Positions 17,371 through 24,959 of a DNA stretch of 64,000 nucleotides are shown piece after piece. A program made the position numbers and the translations under genes. The stretch comes from Streptomyces sp. CB01249. GTDB lineage: Bacteria > Actinomycetota > Actinomycetes > Streptomycetales > Streptomycetaceae. The notes below the pieces were generated by a model. It was given only the letters and a program-made list of their open reading frames with translations, was not told where the DNA came from and did no database searches. Every line of letters starts with the position of its first letter. Positions within the stretch are counted from its first letter, which is position 1. The stretch spans positions 124,341-188,340 of the forward strand of contig NZ_LISW01000003.1 of NCBI RefSeq assembly GCF_001905735.1, given 5' to 3'.

Positions 17371-18273
17371 ATGTCGCTCAGCCTCTTACTCCCCGAGGAG
17401 GGCGTGTCCGCCCTCCTGACTTCCTGGCCGAACGAGCCCGCGGTCTTCGAGCGCGGTTCGACAGCCCTGGACCGCTGCGTCACACCGGACGTGATCGACC
17501 ACTACATCGACACGGGGTGCGTACCCGCAGACGAAATCGCCCTCGTGAAGTCGGGCCCCTCTCTCCACCCCGACTGCCATCGGACGAACGGTCGAACCGA
17601 TCCGGCCAAGCTCCGCAAGCTCTACGGCGACGGGTACACCATCCGGCTCGGCAACCTTCAGCGCGTGGTGCCGTTCCTCACCGACGTGGCCCGAGCCATC
17701 CAGCAGGAGACCGGTTACAGCAACTACCTTCACGCCTTCCTGACCCCGCCGCGGAGCCAAGGTCTCCTGCACCATTGGGATCAGCAGATGGCCGTGATCG
17801 CGCAGCTCGAAGGCGAAAAGCGGTGGCAGTTATGGCGTCCGGAGTACGCCTCACCCATGCGCGAGTACCAGGAGTCGTTCCGGGTCTGGAACCCCGGCCT
17901 CATCCCGAAGTGGGAAGCGGCCGGGCCGGACGCGGAGGTGGATCTGAAGCCGGGGCAGTCGCTTGTTCTGCCGCGTGGATGGGTCCACAACCCGCACGCC
18001 CTCGACTCCGACGAGCGGAGCGTCCACCTCACGTTCGCGATCCGCGAGCGCACCCCTCTGTGGATCGTGGAGAAGCTCGTCGCCGCAGCGATCGAGGACC
18101 CAGCGTTCCGCAAGGTGATTCGGCCTGGTGATCTCCTGAGTACGACGAACCTCGCAGGGCGTATGCGGGAGACCCGGCAGTCGCTCCTCTCCTACCTCGA
18201 AGGCATTGACGTGGACCTGCTCGCGCCGGCCGTACGAAAGGCCGCCATCACGGAGCTCGAGTACACGACCTGA
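17371..18273 (+). CDS. JmjC/cupin_4-type Fe(II)/2-oxoglutarate oxygenase
   Basis: 300 aa. A jelly-roll core shows the iron triad His135-Trp-Asp137 (GLLHHWDQQM) and distal His206 in VLPRGWVHNPHAL, followed by a helical C-terminal part; this is the layout of bacterial ROXA/NO66-like protein hydroxylases. Residues ahead of the core (YSNYLHAFLTPPRSQ) also fit. Substrate unknown; the coupled 168-aa protein is the obvious candidate. Two TTA codons (17386-17388, 17830-17832) predict bldA-dependent translation. The ribosome site overlaps the preceding stop (TAAGGA). A ribosomal protein target is the main alternative. Confidence 0.8.
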   Translation: MSLSLLLPEEGVSALLTSWPNEPAVFERGSTALDRCVTPDVIDHYIDTGCVPADEIALVKSGPSLHPDCHRTNGRTDPAKLRKLYGDGYTIRLGNLQRVVPFLTDVARAIQQETGYSNYLHAFLTPPRSQGLLHHWDQQMAVIAQLEGEKRWQLWRPEYASPMREYQESFRVWNPGLIPKWEAAGPDAEVDLKPGQSLVLPRGWVHNPHALDSDERSVHLTFAIRERTPLWIVEKLVAAAIEDPAFRKVIRPGDLLSTTNLAGRMRETRQSLLSYLEGIDVDLLAPAVRKAAITELEYTT

Positions 18274-18324
18274 TCGGGCTCCTCGGCCGTTTCGGAAGTA
18301 GGCAGAACGGCCGCGGGTGCGCCC

Positions 18325-18330
18325 TAGGCT
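18325..18330 (+). promoter_or_regulatory. -10 element for leaderless M50 protease gene
   Basis: TAGGCT ends 6 nt before ATG 18337, with no ribosome-binding sequence between, as expected for a leaderless transcript. Confidence 0.45.
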
Positions 18331-18336
18331 CGGGGC

Positions 18337-19125
18337 ATGCCGACCAAAGAGCACCAAGGGATCAGTCCGGTCTTTCTCGGGATCGCCGCCGTGACGGCCG
18401 TGGCCGGGTGGGGGGTGTGGACGGACTTCGCGGCGCAGCCGGGGTTCGCGACGTTTCTGTTCGTGACCGGGGCGTGGGTCGTGTCGCTCTGTCTGCACGA
18501 GTACGCGCACGCGAGGACCGCGCTGCACAGCGGGGACATCTCGATCGGGGCCAAGGGCTATCTGACGCTGAACCCGCTGAAGTACACGCACGCGCTGCTG
18601 AGCATCGTGCTGCCGGTGCTGTTCGTGATCATGGGCGGGATCGGGCTGCCCGGCGGGGCGGTGTTCATCGAGCGGGGCCGGATCCGGGGCCGGTGGCGGC
18701 ACAGCCTGATCTCGGCGGCCGGGCCGCTGACCAACGTCCTGTTCGCGGTGGTGTGCACCGCGCCGTTCTGGCTGGACGGCCTGGACGGGGTGCCTCCGGC
18801 CTTCCGGAACGCGCTGGCGTTCCTGGCGCTGCTCCAGGTGACGGCCGCCATCCTGAACTTCCTGCCGGTGCCGGGGCTGGACGGCTACGGGGTCATCGAG
18901 CCGTGGCTCTCGCGCTCGGCCCGTCGCGCGGTCGAGCCGTTCGCCCCCTTCGGTCTGATCGCGGTCTTCGCCCTGCTGTGGGTCCCCGAGCTGAACCGGG
19001 CCTTCTTCGACGCGGTGTACGCGCTGCTGCGGGGCCTGGGCGTGCACGGCTGGTGGAGCGACTGCGGCCTGGACGCCTACCGCTTCTGGCAGGAGGCGGA
19101 CCCGCGGTGCGCGGTGAGCGGGTGA
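18337..19125 (+). CDS. Site-2 protease family (M50) membrane metalloprotease
   Basis: 262 aa with about six membrane segments. The zinc motif is LCLHEYAHA (HExxH) within the second segment, and the third ligand is in FLPVPGLDGYGVI. This matches the short M50 group without PDZ domain that carries out intramembrane proteolysis; the substrate is unknown. The mRNA looks leaderless (TAGGCT at 18325). The C-terminus has three Cys residues in the last third, outside the active site. It stands alone, followed by a GNAT gene. Confidence 0.88.
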   Translation: MPTKEHQGISPVFLGIAAVTAVAGWGVWTDFAAQPGFATFLFVTGAWVVSLCLHEYAHARTALHSGDISIGAKGYLTLNPLKYTHALLSIVLPVLFVIMGGIGLPGGAVFIERGRIRGRWRHSLISAAGPLTNVLFAVVCTAPFWLDGLDGVPPAFRNALAFLALLQVTAAILNFLPVPGLDGYGVIEPWLSRSARRAVEPFAPFGLIAVFALLWVPELNRAFFDAVYALLRGLGVHGWWSDCGLDAYRFWQEADPRCAVSG

Positions 19126-19183
19126 GACGGCGAGGCTTCCGGCGGCCTTGACGCGGGTGCCCGTCGGCGGGCGACCATGGGCC

Positions 19184-19768
19184 ATGGACCGTGCCCTGTC
19201 GACACCGCCCGCCCTCGTCCCCGGCTCGCTCGCCGGGTCGCCGCAACCGGTACTCCGTACGCCGGGCGGACTGTCGCTGCGGCCCTGGGAGCGCGCCGAC
19301 GCGCCGGTGTTCCTCGCCGCCTACGGGGACCGGGAGATCCAACGCTGGCACCCGCGCCGGCCTGCGTCCGAGGAGCAGGTCCGCGCGTGGTTCGACGGCT
19401 ACGGGGAGGACTGGCGGCGGGAGCGGGGCGGTCACTGGGCCGTCGCCGACGACAGCGGCAGGGTGCTCGGGCGGATCGCCCTGCGTGATATGGACCTGGA
19501 CGACGGGACCGCCGAGGCCGCCTACTGGGTGCTGCCCGCCGCACGCGGGGCCGGGGTGGCCTCCGGTGCGCTCGCGGGGCTCAGTGCCTGGGCGCTGGAG
19601 GAGGCCGGGTTCTGGCGCCTGGAGCTGGAGCACTCGACGCGGAACGCCGCCTCCTGCGCGGTCGCCACGAAATGCGGTTACGCCCCGGAGGGCGTCAAGC
19701 GCAGCGCGGGACTGCACGACGACGGACGCCACGACATGCATCTGCACGCCCTGGTCCGGGGCCGCTGA
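19184..19768 (+). CDS. GNAT family N-acetyltransferase
   Basis: 194 aa of the RimJ/RimL-like GNAT group: LRPWERADAPVFLAAYGD at the start, the acetyl-CoA site YWVLPAARGAGVASGAL, and the final WRLELEHSTRNAASCAVATKCGYAPEG. Such enzymes acetylate amino groups of proteins or small molecules; the substrate cannot be inferred. ATG 19184 is preferred to a TTG at 19148. Confidence 0.9.
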   Translation: MDRALSTPPALVPGSLAGSPQPVLRTPGGLSLRPWERADAPVFLAAYGDREIQRWHPRRPASEEQVRAWFDGYGEDWRRERGGHWAVADDSGRVLGRIALRDMDLDDGTAEAAYWVLPAARGAGVASGALAGLSAWALEEAGFWRLELEHSTRNAASCAVATKCGYAPEGVKRSAGLHDDGRHDMHLHALVRGR

Positions 19769-19783
19769 GCCCGGCGGGCCGGG

Positions 19784-19966
19784 CTACTCCGCGGACGCGG
19801 CCTCCGCGCGGCGGCGGCGCAGGTAGTACCAGGCCATGTTCGAGGAGAGGCCGACCAGCAGGACCCAGACGATGCCGATGAGCACGCTGCCCTGGACGAA
19901 GGCCGTCACGGCCGCGGCGAGGGCCAGGACGCAGACGACGAGGGCGTAGAGGGCGAGGCGGGGCAT
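19784..19966 (-). CDS. Small membrane protein, 60 aa
   Basis: Two hydrophobic helices (about residues 4-24 and 27-47) and a basic RRRR tail predicted inside the cytoplasm. AGGAG lies 7 nt before ATG 19966. No family recognised; a conserved small Streptomyces membrane protein is likely. It is convergent with the GNAT gene. Confidence 0.7.
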   Translation of the reverse strand: MPRLALYALVVCVLALAAAVTAFVQGSVLIGIVWVLLVGLSSNMAWYYLRRRRAEAASAE

Positions 19967-20039
19967 GGGTGGCTCCTGTCGGGGGTGATGCGCGGTCCCG
20001 TCCAGTGTCCCCCATGCCCCCGGCCGTTCCGGGCCCGGC

Positions 20040-20750
20040 TCAGACGTCCGTCGTGCGGAGTCCGGCGTGCGCCTTGTAGCGGCGGTTGACCGAGATGAGG
20101 TTGGCGACCAGCGACTCGACCTGGTGGGCGTTGCGCAGGCGGCCCGCGAAGATGCCGCGCATGCCCGCGATGCGGCCGGCCAGGGCCTGGACGATGTCCG
20201 TGTCGGCGCGGGCCTCGCCCAGCACCAGGACGTCGGTGTCGATCTCGTCGATGGACTCGTCCTGGAGGAGGACCGCCGAGAGGTGGTGGAAGGCGGCCGT
20301 GACGCGGGAGTCCGGCAGCAGGGCGGCGGCCTGCTCGGCGGCGCTGCCCTCCTCCGGCTTCAGCGCGTAGGCGCCCTTCTTGTCGAAGCCGAGCGGGTTG
20401 ACGCAGTCGACCACGATCTTCCCGGCCAGCTCCTCGCGCAGCGACTCCAGCGTCTTGGCGTGCCCGTCCCACGGCACCGCCACGATCACCACGTCGCTCT
20501 CCCGCGCGCAGGTCGCGTTGTCCGCGCCGCGCACACCGTTCCCCAGCTCCGCGGCCGCCGCCTCCGCGCGGTCCGCGGCGCGGGAGCCGATGATCACCTG
20601 CTGTCCGGCGCGCGCGAAGCGGTACGCGAGGCCGCGGCCCTGCGGTCCGGTGCCGCCGAGCACGCCGACGGTCAGGCCGGACACGTCCGGCAGGTCCCAG
20701 GGGTCCTTGGCGGGGGGCTTGGGCGCGCTGCCGCTGTCATTCGTAGTCAT
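20040..20750 (-). CDS. npdG: NADPH-dependent F420 reductase
   Basis: 236 aa. Reduces coenzyme F420 with NADPH (or the reverse). The N-terminal Rossmann motif GVLGGTGPQGRGLAYRFA with following IIGSRAADRA indicates NADP, and VVIVAVPWDGHAKTL, DCVNPLGFDKKGAY, and AAFHHLSAVLL fit the Fno/NpdG family. F420 supplies antibiotic-modifying reductases in Streptomyces. ATG 20750 has TAGTGT 7 nt upstream and no ribosome site, so the transcript is probably leaderless. A divergent gene starts at 20871. Confidence 0.9.
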   Translation of the reverse strand: MTTNDSGSAPKPPAKDPWDLPDVSGLTVGVLGGTGPQGRGLAYRFARAGQQVIIGSRAADRAEAAAAELGNGVRGADNATCARESDVVIVAVPWDGHAKTLESLREELAGKIVVDCVNPLGFDKKGAYALKPEEGSAAEQAAALLPDSRVTAAFHHLSAVLLQDESIDEIDTDVLVLGEARADTDIVQALAGRIAGMRGIFAGRLRNAHQVESLVANLISVNRRYKAHAGLRTTDV

Positions 20751-20757
20751 GGCCCCG

Positions 20758-20862
20758 ACACTACTGCCAGGTACCGGGCGGAGCCCGTGCGCCCGGGCCA
20801 CCACCCGTACGGATGGTGCTTGGGCCTTTCGCCGGTGCCGGGGCCCCCGCATGGTGCAGGAT
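20758..20862. promoter_or_regulatory. Divergent leaderless promoters and palindrome
   Basis: The minus-strand -10 TAGTGT (20763-20758) serves npdG; a plus-strand CAGGAT (20857-20862) lies 8 nt before ATG 20871. Between them 20799-20818 is an imperfect 20-bp dyad (CACCACCCGTACGGATGGTG, one mismatched pair), which could be a shared operator. Confidence 0.4.
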
Positions 20863-20870
20863 GCCGGGCC

Positions 20871-21476
20871 ATGGATGCCGTACGTGTGGCGCTGCTGCGT
20901 GAAGTGCTCGCCAGGACCCAGTGGCCCGCCGCCGCCCGGCGGTTCGCCGGGGCGCTCCGCTCCTCCGTGGTCCCGCACGGCGGCGGGCTGCTGCTGGTGG
21001 GGACCGAGGGGTACGAGCCCTGGCACCTCGCCGCCCATCTGGTGGACGAGTCCACCTGGTCCGGGCTGCCCGAGCTCCGCCCCACCCTGGTGCGCCACCG
21101 CGTCGAGCCCGGCGACCCGGCGCACCTCGCGGTCGGCCTCGGCCGGATCGAGGCGGCCGGGCGCGGCGAGACACTGCTCGTGGTGACGCCGGACCGGCCC
21201 GACGAGGGGCTGCTGGAGCGGGTTCACGACGCCCGGCGGGCCGGGGCGACGGTGCTCTCGCTGGACAACGGCGATCCGCAGGTGCGCGGGCTCGCCCATG
21301 AGGCGCTGTCCGTGACGGACGGCGACGACGTGGACCTGGACACCGTCCAGCACCTGGTCAGCGCCGCCGCCGGGGAGAACGGGGCGCCGGTGCCGCGCGG
21401 CGGGCGGCGGACGTTCCGCGACCGCCTGTCCCGGCTGGCCGACCAGCTGACGGCTCCCCCGCCGCCGCGCTGGTAG
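20871..21476 (+). CDS. Conserved hypothetical protein, 201 aa
   Basis: Not assigned to a named family. It has a soluble alpha/beta pattern: GGGLLLVGTEGYEPWHLAAHLVDES, then GETLLVVTPDRPDEGLLERVHDARRAGATVLSLDNG, which resembles one half of a SIS-like Rossmann fold. The C-terminal 30 residues are basic and Pro-rich. Transcribed away from npdG and followed by a strong terminator, so it is a single-gene unit. Function unknown. Confidence 0.7.
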   Translation: MDAVRVALLREVLARTQWPAAARRFAGALRSSVVPHGGGLLLVGTEGYEPWHLAAHLVDESTWSGLPELRPTLVRHRVEPGDPAHLAVGLGRIEAAGRGETLLVVTPDRPDEGLLERVHDARRAGATVLSLDNGDPQVRGLAHEALSVTDGDDVDLDTVQHLVSAAAGENGAPVPRGGRRTFRDRLSRLADQLTAPPPPRW

Positions 21477-21481
21477 CGGCA

Positions 21482-21515
21482 GGGGGCGCCGCCCGCGGCC
21501 GGACGCGGCGCCCCC
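21482..21515 (+). terminator. Hairpin terminator
   Basis: Perfect 11-bp GC stem (21482-21492 with 21505-21515), 12-nt loop, 5 bases after the stop at 21476. Confidence 0.6.
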
Positions 21516-21564
21516 GCGTAATCCATTTGCATCCCCCACGTATCACGACAGACCATGTCTCCTC

Positions 21565-22875
21565 GTGACCTCTCGCACCTCCCTCGCCGCCAGGCTGGCC
21601 GCTCTGCTTCCCGACCTCTCGCCCTGGCGGTCATCGGCCGACTTCCGGTTGCTGTGGGTGCAGGGCATCGTCACCTTCTTCGGCAGCTCCATGGCGCTCA
21701 TCGCGCTGCCGCTCCAGATCAAGGACCTGACCGGCTCCCCGCTCGCCGTCGGCGCGATGGGCGCGGTGGAGCTGGTGCCGCTCGTCATATGCGGGCTGTA
21801 CGGGGGTGCCCTCGCCGACGCCGCCGACCGGCGGAAGATCATCCTGGCCACCGAGGCCGGGCTCGGGCTGCTCGCCGTGGTCCTGCTGGTCAACGCGGCC
21901 CTGCCCGACCCGATGCTGTGGCCGCTCTACGTGGTGGCGGGCGGGGTCTCCGCGCTCGCCGGGCTCCAGCGGCCCGCGCTCGACTCGCTGATGGCCCGGA
22001 TCGTGCCGCACGACCAGCTTCCCGCGGCCGCCGCGCTGAACTCGCTGCGCTGGCAGGCCGGGGCGATCATGGGCCCGTCGCTGGCCGGTCTGGTGGTGGC
22101 CTACGCCGGACACGCCACCGCGTACTCCATCACCGTGGTCACCTTCGCCGCCTCGGTGCTGATGTGCCGCAGGCTCTCCCCCGCGCCGCCCGCCGACAAG
22201 GGGCGGAAGCCGTCGCTGCGCGGCATCGTGGAGGGGGCCAGGTACGCCTGGAGCCGCCCCGTGCTGCTGGGGACCTACGCGATCGACATGGCCGCGATGT
22301 TCTTCGCGTTCCCCAACACGATCTTCCCGTTCCTCGCGGACGAGCTGGACGCCGACTGGTCGCTCGGCCTGATGTACGCGGCGGGCTCGGTCGGCTCTCT
22401 GCTGCTCGGCCTGACCAGCGGCTGGACCTCACGGGTGCGTCGGCACGGGCTGTTCGTCGTGTGCGGTGCCGCCGTCTGGGGGCTCTCGATCGCGGCGGCC
22501 GGGTGGTCCGGCAACGTGTGGCTGGTGCTGGTCTGCCTCGGGTTCGCCGGGGCGGGCGACATGCTCAGCGGGCTCGGCCGGTCGACCATCTGGAACCAGA
22601 CCATCCCGGAGGAGCTGCGCGGCCGGCTCGCGGGCATCGAGGTGCTCTCGTACAGCGTCGGGCCGCAGCTCGGCCAGGTCCGGGCCGGTGGGATGGCGGG
22701 GTGGACCGGGACCCGGCCCGCGATCTGGACCGGCGGCGTGGCCTGCGTCGCCTCGGTGGCGCTGCTCGCGGCGGCGCTCCCGAAGCTCCTCACGTACGAC
22801 TCGGAGACGGACGAGGACGCGCTGCGCAGGCGCGCGCAGCGTGCGGAGGGACTGGACGTGGAACCGGCGGCCTGA
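21565..22875 (+). CDS. MFS transporter, EntS/MFS_3-like
   Basis: 436 aa with about 11-12 membrane segments. The opening DFRLLWVQGIVTFFGSSMALIALPLQI, the loop GALADAADRRKIIL and the mid-protein segment LNSLRWQAGAIMGPSLAGLVV are typical of the EntS-type MFS exporters often linked to siderophore export. No siderophore genes are adjacent, so the substrate is open. The start GTG 21565 has no good ribosome site. The C-terminal tail is highly charged. Confidence 0.85.
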   Translation: MTSRTSLAARLAALLPDLSPWRSSADFRLLWVQGIVTFFGSSMALIALPLQIKDLTGSPLAVGAMGAVELVPLVICGLYGGALADAADRRKIILATEAGLGLLAVVLLVNAALPDPMLWPLYVVAGGVSALAGLQRPALDSLMARIVPHDQLPAAAALNSLRWQAGAIMGPSLAGLVVAYAGHATAYSITVVTFAASVLMCRRLSPAPPADKGRKPSLRGIVEGARYAWSRPVLLGTYAIDMAAMFFAFPNTIFPFLADELDADWSLGLMYAAGSVGSLLLGLTSGWTSRVRRHGLFVVCGAAVWGLSIAAAGWSGNVWLVLVCLGFAGAGDMLSGLGRSTIWNQTIPEELRGRLAGIEVLSYSVGPQLGQVRAGGMAGWTGTRPAIWTGGVACVASVALLAAALPKLLTYDSETDEDALRRRAQRAEGLDVEPAA

Positions 22876-22920
22876 ACCCGGGGGCCGGCCGCCGGACAGC
22901 TTCCGAGGCCCCGCGCCCCG

Positions 22921-23157
22921 TCAGCCCGCCTGACCGTCCTCGTCCGGGCCCTTGCGGTCGTGCCACTTCGGGTCCGTGTCCCACTCCAGGTTCCGTTCCT
23001 GGGCGGTCTCCATCGCGTGCTGCGCCTCCTGCCGGGAGGCGTACGGGCCGAAGCGGTCCTTGGCCGGGCACTCGGGGCCCTCCTCGACCTTCTTGTGCTC
23101 CAGGCAGTAGAACCACTCGCCCGGCTTGCCGACCGTGCGCTTCTTGAACAGGGCCAT
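22921..23157 (-). CDS. Small conserved hypothetical protein, 78 aa
   Basis: Soluble, rich in charged residues: GEWFYCLEHKKVEEGPECPAK, then DRFGPYASRQEAQHAMETAQERN. The two Cys residues could bind a metal, and the second part has the look of a short SPOR-like repeat, but the family is not named here. AAGGAA precedes adjacent ATGs at 23160 and 23157; the spacing favours 23157. It is divergent from the methionine aminopeptidase gene. Confidence 0.7.
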   Translation of the reverse strand: MALFKKRTVGKPGEWFYCLEHKKVEEGPECPAKDRFGPYASRQEAQHAMETAQERNLEWDTDPKWHDRKGPDEDGQAG

Positions 23158-23202
23158 CATCGGTTCCTTTCCTCTGTGCCATGGTGCCCCGGACACGCTG
23201 GT

Positions 23203-23208
23203 TAGACT
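23203..23208 (+). promoter_or_regulatory. -10 element for leaderless map
   Basis: TAGACT lies 7 nt before ATG 23216, and no ribosome site separates them. Confidence 0.45.
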
Positions 23209-23215
23209 CGCTGGC

Positions 23216-24073
23216 ATGTCTGGCCAGTCGCTGCTCGTACCAGGGGAGATCACTCCCGTCCGTTCCGTGCCCGGAAACATCCGGCGCCCCGAGTATGTGG
23301 GCAAGCCGGCTCCGACGCCGTACACAGGGCCGGAGGTGCAGGACACCGACACCATCGAGCGCATGCGCATCGCGGGACGCATCGCCGCCCAGGCGATGGC
23401 CGAGGCCGCCAAGCACATCGCCCCGGGTGTCACGACCGACGAACTCGACCGTGTCGCCCATGAGTTCATGTGCGACCACGGGGCGTACCCGTCGACGCTG
23501 GGCTACCGCGGCTTCCCCAAGTCGCTGTGCACCTCGCTCAACGAGGTGATCTGCCACGGCATCCCGGACTCCACCGTGCTGCGCGACGGCGACATCGTGA
23601 ACCTCGACGTGACCGCGTACATCAACGGGGTGCACGGCGACAACAACGCGACGTACCTCTGCGGCGACGTGGACGAGGAGTCGCGGCTGCTGGTCGAGCG
23701 CACCGAGGAGTCGCTGCGGCGGGCGATCAAGGCCGTGCGGCCGGGGCGCCAGATCAACGTCATCGGGCGGGTCATCGAGTCGTACGCGAAGCGCTTCGGG
23801 TACGGCGTGGTCCGGGACTTCACCGGACACGGAATCAACACCTCGTTCCACTCCGGGCTCATCGTGCCGCACTACGACAGCCCGCACGCGACGACGGTGA
23901 TGCAGCCCGGCATGACGTTCACCATCGAGCCGATGCTGACCCTCGGCAGCCACGACTACGACATGTGGGACGACGGCTGGACCGTGGTGACGAAGGACCG
24001 CAAGCGCACCGCGCAGTTCGAGCACACGCTCGTGGTGACGGAGACCGGCGCGGACATCCTGACCCTCCCGTAA
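23216..24073 (+). CDS. map: Type I methionine aminopeptidase
   Basis: 285 aa. Removes N-terminal Met from nascent proteins. The five metal ligands are recognisable: the two Asp of VNLDVTAYINGVHGDNNAT, His in DFTGHGI, Glu in FTIEPML and Glu in AQFEHTLVV. The N-terminal about 40-residue extension (PVRSVPGNIRRPEYVGKPAP) is typical of actinobacterial MetAP with a proline-rich linker. It has its own leaderless-type promoter and a strong terminator. Streptomyces often has more than one MetAP; this is not the translation-operon copy, since no ribosomal genes are near. Confidence 0.95.
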   Translation: MSGQSLLVPGEITPVRSVPGNIRRPEYVGKPAPTPYTGPEVQDTDTIERMRIAGRIAAQAMAEAAKHIAPGVTTDELDRVAHEFMCDHGAYPSTLGYRGFPKSLCTSLNEVICHGIPDSTVLRDGDIVNLDVTAYINGVHGDNNATYLCGDVDEESRLLVERTEESLRRAIKAVRPGRQINVIGRVIESYAKRFGYGVVRDFTGHGINTSFHSGLIVPHYDSPHATTVMQPGMTFTIEPMLTLGSHDYDMWDDGWTVVTKDRKRTAQFEHTLVVTETGADILTLP

Positions 24074-24095
24074 CGCCCCGACCTGCCCGCTTCCG

Positions 24096-24130
24096 AAACG
24101 GCCGCCCCTTCCGGGCGGCCGTTTTCGTTT
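24096..24130 (+). terminator. Intrinsic terminator after map
   Basis: Perfect 12-bp stem (24096-24107 with 24113-24124), 5-nt loop, followed by a T-rich run, starting 22 bases past the stop. The best classical terminator in the window. Confidence 0.85.
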
Positions 24131-24138
24131 CGGCGCAG

Positions 24139-24185
24139 TTGCCGACAAGACGTCGGCAAACAGTTGACTTAGGTTTGCCTAAGTA
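24139..24185 (+). promoter_or_regulatory. Iron box and second dyad upstream of heme oxygenase
   Basis: CTTAGGTTTGCCTAAG (24168-24183) is a perfect-armed DmdR/IdeR iron box, overlapping a -35-like TTGACT (24164-24169). Immediately before it is another perfect dyad, TTGCCGAC-AAGAC-GTCGGCAA (24139-24159). The first implies iron repression; the second may bind a separate regulator. Confidence 0.75.
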
Positions 24186-24289
24186 GGAGGATCAGCGTAT
24201 CGGGCCCCGTCACCGGCAGCCAGCCGGGGCGGGCCGATATTTCCGTCTCTATCTGGACTTCCCGTCCCCCTCGGCCCCGGAGGCCCGCC

Positions 24290-24952
24290 TTGGACGCAAC
24301 CGTCACCGCCCCGCCCTTCTCGACGCTGATCCGCATCGCGTCCCACGAGCAGCACACCGAGGCGGAGACCTCGACGTTCATGGGCGACCTGCTCGGCGGG
24401 CGCCTCGGCGTCGACGCGTACACGCGCTACACCGAGCAGCTGTGGTTCGTGTACCGCGCCCTGGAGGAGGGCGCCGGGGCCCTGGCCTCGGACCCCGTGG
24501 CGGGGCCGTTCATACAGCCCGAGCTGATGCGCACCGCCGAGCTGGAGCGCGACCTGGCCCATCTGCGGGGCGACGGCTGGCGCGAGGGCCTGGCGCCGCT
24601 GCCGGCCACCGCCGCGTACGCCGAGCGGGTCGCCGAGTGCGCCCGGACCTGGCCCGCCGGGTACATCGCGCACCACTACACGCGCTACCTGGGCGACCTG
24701 TCGGGCGGTCAGATCATCCGGGACAAGGCGGAGAAGACCTGGGGCTTCGCACGCAAGGGCGACGGGGTGCGGTTCTACGTCTTCGAGGAGATCCCCAACC
24801 CGGCCGCCTTCAAGCGGGGTTACCGCGAGCTGCTGGACGCGGTGAACGCGGACGACCTGGAGAAGCGGCGGATCGTGGACGAGTGCAAGCGCGCGTTCGC
24901 GCTGAACACCGCCGTGTTCCGGGAGCTGGGCGAGGAGTTCCGCGCCGCCTGA
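24290..24952 (+). CDS. Heme oxygenase (HmuO-like)
   Basis: 220 aa. Cleaves heme to biliverdin, CO and Fe(II). The proximal His is in LIRIASHEQHTEAE near residue 20, and the distal-helix glycine motif is YLGDLSGGQIIRDKA. The length matches bacterial biliverdin-forming HmuO/HO-1-type enzymes. The start is TTG 24290, supported by GGAGG 6-7 nt upstream. The iron box at 24168 predicts derepression in iron starvation. It supplies the intracellular step for heme imported by the HmuTUV system nearby. Confidence 0.93.
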   Translation: MDATVTAPPFSTLIRIASHEQHTEAETSTFMGDLLGGRLGVDAYTRYTEQLWFVYRALEEGAGALASDPVAGPFIQPELMRTAELERDLAHLRGDGWREGLAPLPATAAYAERVAECARTWPAGYIAHHYTRYLGDLSGGQIIRDKAEKTWGFARKGDGVRFYVFEEIPNPAAFKRGYRELLDAVNADDLEKRRIVDECKRAFALNTAVFRELGEEFRAA

Positions 24953-24959
24953 CCCCGCT

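Noticed and set aside
14388..18273. An integrated plasmid or prophage
   Set aside because: No integrase, tRNA attachment site or flanking repeats were found; the region is accessory in character only.
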